A stretch of 9,998 bases of DNA from an uncultured delta proteobacterium (lineage in GTDB: Bacteria; RBG-13-61-14; DRUE01): positions 1-9,998 of the forward strand of contig CAIYYW010000391.1 of the NCBI GenBank assembly GCA_903930515.1, given 5' to 3'. The position numbers were made by a program, and so were the translations under genes. Shown here piece after piece: positions 6,482-9,998 of the stretch (its first letter is position 1; each line of letters begins with the position of its first letter). Under the pieces are notes generated by a model. It made no database searches, had not been told where the DNA came from, and was given only the letters and a program-made list of their open reading frames with translations.

Positions 6482-6546
6482 TAACTGTGCCGTCCTACGG
6501 TCTCGCTCTCTTGGGAAGCGGGACAGGGTTAGTCGCGATTCCGCGA
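6482..6546 (-). other. Dyad-rich gspF-gspG spacer
   Basis: Two inverted repeats fill the spacer between the gspF stop and the gspG ribosome site. A small hairpin, TCGCG-GAAT-CGCGA (6533-6546), begins directly after the gspF stop. A looser dyad pairs 6482-6495 (TAAC, TGT and TCC segments) with 6521-6531 (GGACA..GTTA), with bulges. They could act in mRNA processing or stabilise a gspG-containing transcript. There is no T tract, so termination is unlikely. Confidence 0.3.
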
Positions 6547-7764
6547 TCATTTGATTCCCTGGGTGAGTTCCAGGATCGGGAGCAGGAAGGACACGATGAT
6601 AAAGGCGACAATCCCGGCCATCACCAGAATCATAATCGGCTCAATCAGCCGGACCAGTCCGTTGACCGCGGTTTCCACTTCGCGCTCAAAGGCCTCCGCG
6701 GCTTTTTCCAAAAGGAATTCCAGCTCTCCGGATTGTTCGCCTGAAGCGATCATCTGGATCACGAATGGCGGGAAGGCTCCACTGGCTTTGAGGGGGCCGG
6801 CGATGCTGGCTCCCTCGGCGATATTCTCGCGGGCCTGGCGCACGGCTTTCGCGATCACGATATTTCCGACCACCTTCTCCACGATGTTCAGGCTTTTCAA
6901 AAGAGGGATTCCGCTCTGGAGCAGGGTGGCCAGGGTGCGGGCGAACCGGGACACGGCCAGTTTGCGGATCAGGTCCCCGAAGAGCGGGATTTTGAGCGTC
7001 CATTGGTCATAACGCTCTTTTCCCTCCGGGCTTTTCTTCCAGCGTTGGAACCCGTAAAAGGCCGCTCCGGCCAGGATCCCGATGGCCCAGAAGAATTTTC
7101 TGAGGATGGTGCTGATCAGGATCATAAACTTGGTGATCACGGGGAGGGTCTGATGGGTCTGCTCAAAGAGCAGGCTGATTTTGGGGATGACATAAGTGAA
7201 CATCACCATCATCACCAACAGGCTCAAGAGCAGGATCACCGCCGGATACATCAGGGCGAACAAGATCTGGTCCCGGAGCCGGCTCTGGTTCTCGGTGAAA
7301 TCCGCGAGCCGGGCCAGCACCACTTCCAAAGCGCCGCTCTGCTCCCCGGCCCGAATCATATTCACATAAAAGTCGCTGAACACCTTCGGGTAATGGCTGA
7401 GCGCGTCGGCGAAGCTGGAACCCTCGTTGACCGATCCCTTGACCTCCGCAATCACATTCTTTAACTTAGAGTTTTCCACCTGCTCGGTCAGGGCGGTCAG
7501 GCATTGCACCAAAGGCAGACCGGCTCCGACCAGGGTGGAGAGCTGGCGGGTCATCACCGTTAGTTCCATCGTGGAGATCCGCTCTTGAAACCCGGGAATC
7601 TGAAACCGGCGCGCTTTTTTCCGCTCCTCGCTCTCAACCACTTCAATGGGATAGATAAAGAGCTTCTTGAGTTTCTGCGCCGCAGCCTTGGGGTTGTCCG
7701 CGTCAATCACCCCGACGACCTTTTTACTCCGGGCATCCAGGCCTTTGTATTGATAGTTCGCCAT
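6547..7764 (-). CDS. gspF: Type II secretion inner-membrane platform protein GspF
   Basis: A 405-residue polytopic protein. GspF is the inner-membrane platform core that contacts the GspE ATPase and helps drive pseudopilus assembly. The N-terminal cytoplasmic part begins MANYQYKGLDARSKKVVGVI, as in GspF/PilC. Two copies of the T2SSF domain follow, at ~66-190 and ~265-395. Each has the same landmarks: GAGLPLVQCL...AGEQSGALE in the first and QSGIPLLKSL...SGEQSGELE in the second. Membrane helices lie at about 168-195, 222-240 and 370-397, giving the usual three-helix topology. Length is typical and nothing is missing. The start is ATG 7764 with a weak GGA five bases upstream. It is separated from gspE by 98 bp and from gspG by 84 bp, so unlike its neighbours it is not coupled by overlap. 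Confidence 0.96.
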   Translation of the reverse strand: MANYQYKGLDARSKKVVGVIDADNPKAAAQKLKKLFIYPIEVVESEERKKARRFQIPGFQERISTMELTVMTRQLSTLVGAGLPLVQCLTALTEQVENSKLKNVIAEVKGSVNEGSSFADALSHYPKVFSDFYVNMIRAGEQSGALEVVLARLADFTENQSRLRDQILFALMYPAVILLLSLLVMMVMFTYVIPKISLLFEQTHQTLPVITKFMILISTILRKFFWAIGILAGAAFYGFQRWKKSPEGKERYDQWTLKIPLFGDLIRKLAVSRFARTLATLLQSGIPLLKSLNIVEKVVGNIVIAKAVRQARENIAEGASIAGPLKASGAFPPFVIQMIASGEQSGELEFLLEKAAEAFEREVETAVNGLVRLIEPIMILVMAGIVAFIIVSFLLPILELTQGIK

Positions 7765-7862
7765 TTTTTCCGACTATTTGCCGAGAAGCGTGAACCGCCA
7801 AATGCGGTCAACGACAACCGGCTCAGAAACCTTAAGTTTAAAGTATAGGCCTGACCCCATGA
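7765..7862. other. Structured, AT-rich gspE-gspF spacer; possible dispersed-repeat remnant
   Basis: This 98-bp gap contains no gene. Next to the gspE stop, read on the minus strand, it begins TGGGGTCAGGCCTATAC and runs into an AT-rich core (CTTTAAACTTAAGG). Bulged inverted arms GGCTCAG (7820-7826) and CTGACC (7851-7856), with inner CCT/AGG pairing, make one hairpin. A second hairpin is TG(A)ACCGC-CAAAT-GCGGTCA at 7791-7810. The GGGGTCAGG start reminds me of ends of small repeats near REP-associated (Y1) transposases in some bacterial genomes, but this is from memory only. It may equally be an mRNA processing element. Confidence 0.4.
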
Positions 7863-9578
7863 TTAAATAATGTCTTCCTGGGTTACCCTGAGCACTTCCG
7901 CGACCGAGGTGATCCCCTGCGAGGCCTTTTGGATCGCGTCCTCCCGGAGGGTCAGCATCCCCTTCTTGCGGGCCATCTGCTTGAGCTCGTTGGAATCCGC
8001 TCTCCGGTTGATCATCAGGCGGAGGTCATCGTCAATGACCATAAATTCGTAAATCCCGGACCTTCCGATATAGCCGGTGCTCAGGCAGGTTGGGCATCCG
8101 ACCGGTTTGTAAAAAGTTCCGGATTCCAGAACCTGTTCTCCGCCCAGGGCCTTGACCACATCAGCGTCCGGATGGTCAACGGCGCGGCAGTCCTTGCACA
8201 AGATCCGGACCAGCCTTTGGGCCAGGATGGAGAGCACGGAGCTGGAGATCAGGAACGGCTCAATCCCCATATCAATCAGGCGGGTGGTGGCGCTGGGGGC
8301 GTCGTTGGTATGCAGGGTTGAGAAGACCAGGTGTCCGGTTAGGGAGGCCTGGATCGCGATCTCCGCGGTCTCGGCGTCCCGGATTTCTCCGATCAGGATC
8401 ACATCCGGGTCCTGCCGGACGATGCTGCGGAGTCCGTTGGCGAAGGAAAGGTTGATCTTGGGGTTGACCTGGATCTGGCCGATGCCGGGGAGCTGGTATT
8501 CAACCGGGTCTTCTATGGTGATGATGTTCTTGTCCGGGGTGTTGATCTGGTTGAGCGCCGCGTACAGGGTGGTGGTTTTGCCGGACCCGGTGGGGCCGGT
8601 GACCAGGACGATTCCGTGGCTGTGATGGATCATCTCGTTCATCACCCCGAGGTTATGGGGATTAAACCCCAGGTCCACGAGTTGGAGCAGGATCTGGCTC
8701 CGGTCCAACAGCCGCATCACCACCCGCTCCCCGAACGCAGTAGGGAGGGTGCTAAGCCGGATGTCGATATCCTTGCCCGCGATCTTGATCCGGATCCTGC
8801 CGTCCTGGGGCAGTCGTTTTTCCGCAATGTTCAACCCGCCCATAATCTTGATCCGGCTGGTGATGGCATTCTGGAGGCGCTTGGGGGCGCGCAGGATTTC
8901 GTAAAGCACGCCGTCAATCCGGAGCCGGACCACCAAATCCTTTTCAAATGGCTCAATATGAATATCACTGGCGCGCTCTTTCACGGCTTGGAACATCAGG
9001 GAGTTGGCGAACCGGATGATCGGGGCTTCTTCCGAGGCTTCCAGCAAATCCTCCGGCTCCTCGATCTCCTGGGCCAGGAGCGAGAGGTTGTCTCCGCCTT
9101 CCTCGGCCAGGTCGTCAATCACCCCCTCGGCATTGGAGTTGATCCGGTCGTAAATCCGGTTGATGGTATTAACCACTTCCTCGCTACTACTCACCATCAA
9201 TTTGATCTCGCTCTGCAACAGCCGGGACAAATCTTCAATCGGGTAAAAGTTCACCGGGTCCGCGCTCGCCACCAGGGCAAGCCCGTTTTCCTTCCGGAGC
9301 GGCACCAGTTGATATTGCTTGGCAAAGCTGATCGGGACCTGCTTGCAGAGTCCCGGGTCCAGGACCTGGTCGGAGAGCCGCTCCAGGTATTCCAGGCCGA
9401 ACTGCCGGCTTAAGACCTGGAACCTCTGCTTGACGCTGAGCAGCTTCATCTGTTCCAGCACTTCCCCGATCCTTCCCCCGCGCTCCTTTTGCATCCCCAG
9501 CGCCTTGGCTAAATCTTCCTCGCTGATCAGCTTCTGCTCGAGGCAAATTTCTCCGAAGTATTTATATCCCGCTCTCAT
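7863..9578 (-). CDS. gspE: Type II secretion ATPase GspE
   Basis: A 571-residue cytoplasmic ATPase that powers pseudopilus assembly. Numbered from ATG 9578: the N1/N2 region (GspE-N fold) covers ~5-145, starting YKYFGEICLEQKLISEEDLA. Then come APIIRFANSLMFQAVKERAS and DIHIEPFE (~185-212), Walker A GPTGSGKT (328-335), the Asp box IEDPVEYQ (~355-362), Walker B DPDVILIGEIRD (390-401) and the His box GHLVFSTLHTND (415-426). A zinc-binding four-Cys loop is complete (C461, C464, C495, C498). All catalytic motifs are intact. The start is chosen at 9578 because it overlaps the gspD stop as ATGA; a GTG at 9623 is in frame and would add 15 residues. No strong ribosome site precedes it, so coupling to gspD is likely. 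PilB-type ATPases look similar, but the operon makes it GspE. Confidence 0.96.
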   Translation of the reverse strand: MRAGYKYFGEICLEQKLISEEDLAKALGMQKERGGRIGEVLEQMKLLSVKQRFQVLSRQFGLEYLERLSDQVLDPGLCKQVPISFAKQYQLVPLRKENGLALVASADPVNFYPIEDLSRLLQSEIKLMVSSSEEVVNTINRIYDRINSNAEGVIDDLAEEGGDNLSLLAQEIEEPEDLLEASEEAPIIRFANSLMFQAVKERASDIHIEPFEKDLVVRLRIDGVLYEILRAPKRLQNAITSRIKIMGGLNIAEKRLPQDGRIRIKIAGKDIDIRLSTLPTAFGERVVMRLLDRSQILLQLVDLGFNPHNLGVMNEMIHHSHGIVLVTGPTGSGKTTTLYAALNQINTPDKNIITIEDPVEYQLPGIGQIQVNPKINLSFANGLRSIVRQDPDVILIGEIRDAETAEIAIQASLTGHLVFSTLHTNDAPSATTRLIDMGIEPFLISSSVLSILAQRLVRILCKDCRAVDHPDADVVKALGGEQVLESGTFYKPVGCPTCLSTGYIGRSGIYEFMVIDDDLRLMINRRADSNELKQMARKKGMLTLREDAIQKASQGITSVAEVLRVTQEDII

Positions 9579-9998
9579 TTCGGCTCTGGTTTGGCTTGGG
9601 CTTTTTCCTTTTGCCGCTGCCACCAGCTCTGCTTTTTCGGCTGTTCCACGGTCACGGTTTCCCCGCTCTGGGGCGCCGGCCCTTCTTCTTCGGACTGGAT
9701 CACCCGGGGCTTTTCGCCGGTGACATCAATCACGGCTCCGGAGGATTGCCCGGAGGATTTTCTGAAGGTTTCGCTATATTGGCTTTCAAAGTATTGGTCC
9801 CATTTCTGGTTTTCCATCCCCAAGCTCTCTTCCACGAAGCTGTCGTAATCCTTCTGGAATTTCTTCCGGAGCATGGAAACATCCTCGTCGCTCCGGACCA
9901 CATGGGGGGTGATGAGCATAATCAGGTTGGTCTTGTTCTTTTTTTTAGAGTAATTCTTGAACAGCCATCCGACCACCGGGAGGTCTCCCAGGAAAGGC
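9575..9998 (-). CDS. gspD: Type II secretion secretin GspD, C-terminal end (5' part beyond window)
   Basis: The last ~140 codons of the outer-membrane secretin, open to the right window edge. It starts with the end of the secretin domain: PFLGDLPVVGWLFKNYS, a basic KKKNK turn, then LIMLITPHVVRSDED. This matches the final beta strands and gate-closing segment of GspD/PilQ proteins. After it comes a ~100-residue tail with no further secretin strands: an amphipathic stretch (MLRKKFQKDYDSFVEESLG), a Ser/Gly/Pro-rich linker, and a basic end containing SWWQRQKEKAQ. In some GspD proteins the C-terminal S domain binds a pilotin lipoprotein; this tail occupies that place but I see no clear likeness to it. 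The stop overlaps the gspE ATG as ATGA. It would be the first gene of the visible operon. Confidence 0.92.
   Translation of the reverse strand, partial: PFLGDLPVVGWLFKNYSKKKNKTNLIMLITPHVVRSDEDVSMLRKKFQKDYDSFVEESLGMENQKWDQYFESQYSETFRKSSGQSSGAVIDVTGEKPRVIQSEEEGPAPQSGETVTVEQPKKQSWWQRQKEKAQAKPEPK

Noticed and set aside
9939-9946. Run of eight T (A8 in the coding sense) in gspD, possible programmed slippage
   Set aside because: The secretin frame continues correctly through it as a Lys-rich turn, and no alternative product of interest follows. Homopolymer of this length is not enough evidence.

Overview
The window is ordinary chromosomal DNA of a Gram-negative (diderm) bacterium with moderately high GC coding regions. 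Two things point to a diderm: a long type II secretion (T2SS) operon with an outer-membrane secretin, and a large polytopic membrane protein with tetratricopeptide (TPR) repeats. The sequence alone does not settle the lineage. The gene content would suit a deltaproteobacterial-type or uncultured phylum such as Omnitrophota, but that is a weak guess. I see no rRNA, tRNA, CRISPR array, phage gene or intact insertion sequence.

Layout. (1) 1-877, minus strand: N-terminal 292 residues of a glycoside hydrolase family 10-like protein (xylanase clan fold), running off the left edge. (2) 878-961: a short divergent promoter region with a 6-3-6 inverted repeat and a good sigma70-like promoter for the hydrolase. 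Neither flanking gene has a clear Shine-Dalgarno site, and the predicted transcription starts fall almost on the start codons. (3) 962-3196, plus strand: a 744-residue polytopic GT-C/TMTC-like membrane protein ending in four TPRs. (4) 3178-9998, minus strand: the T2SS operon, transcribed right to left as gspD (3' end only), gspE, gspF, gspG, gspH, gspI, gspJ, gspK. The plus-strand gene and gspK converge and overlap by 19 bp.

How the genes work together. GspD is the outer-membrane channel, GspE the cytoplasmic ATPase and GspF the inner-membrane platform. GspG is the major pseudopilin, and GspH, I, J and K are minor pseudopilins, with K, I and J forming the tip. Genes D/E, I/J and J/K share ATGA stop-start overlaps, and G/H and H/I overlap more deeply, so most of the operon looks translationally coupled. 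Only gspF and gspG have real leader spacers (98 and 84 bp). gspG has a perfect AAGGAGGT ribosome site, fitting its role as the most abundant subunit. No gspC, L, M or N lies between gspD and the operon end.

Nothing here looks like a wholly new system. The points most worth a second look are the structured gspE-gspF spacer, which may be a dispersed-repeat remnant, the T2SS operon ending at gspK, the enlarged middle part of the TMTC-like protein, and the possibly leaderless divergent gene pair.
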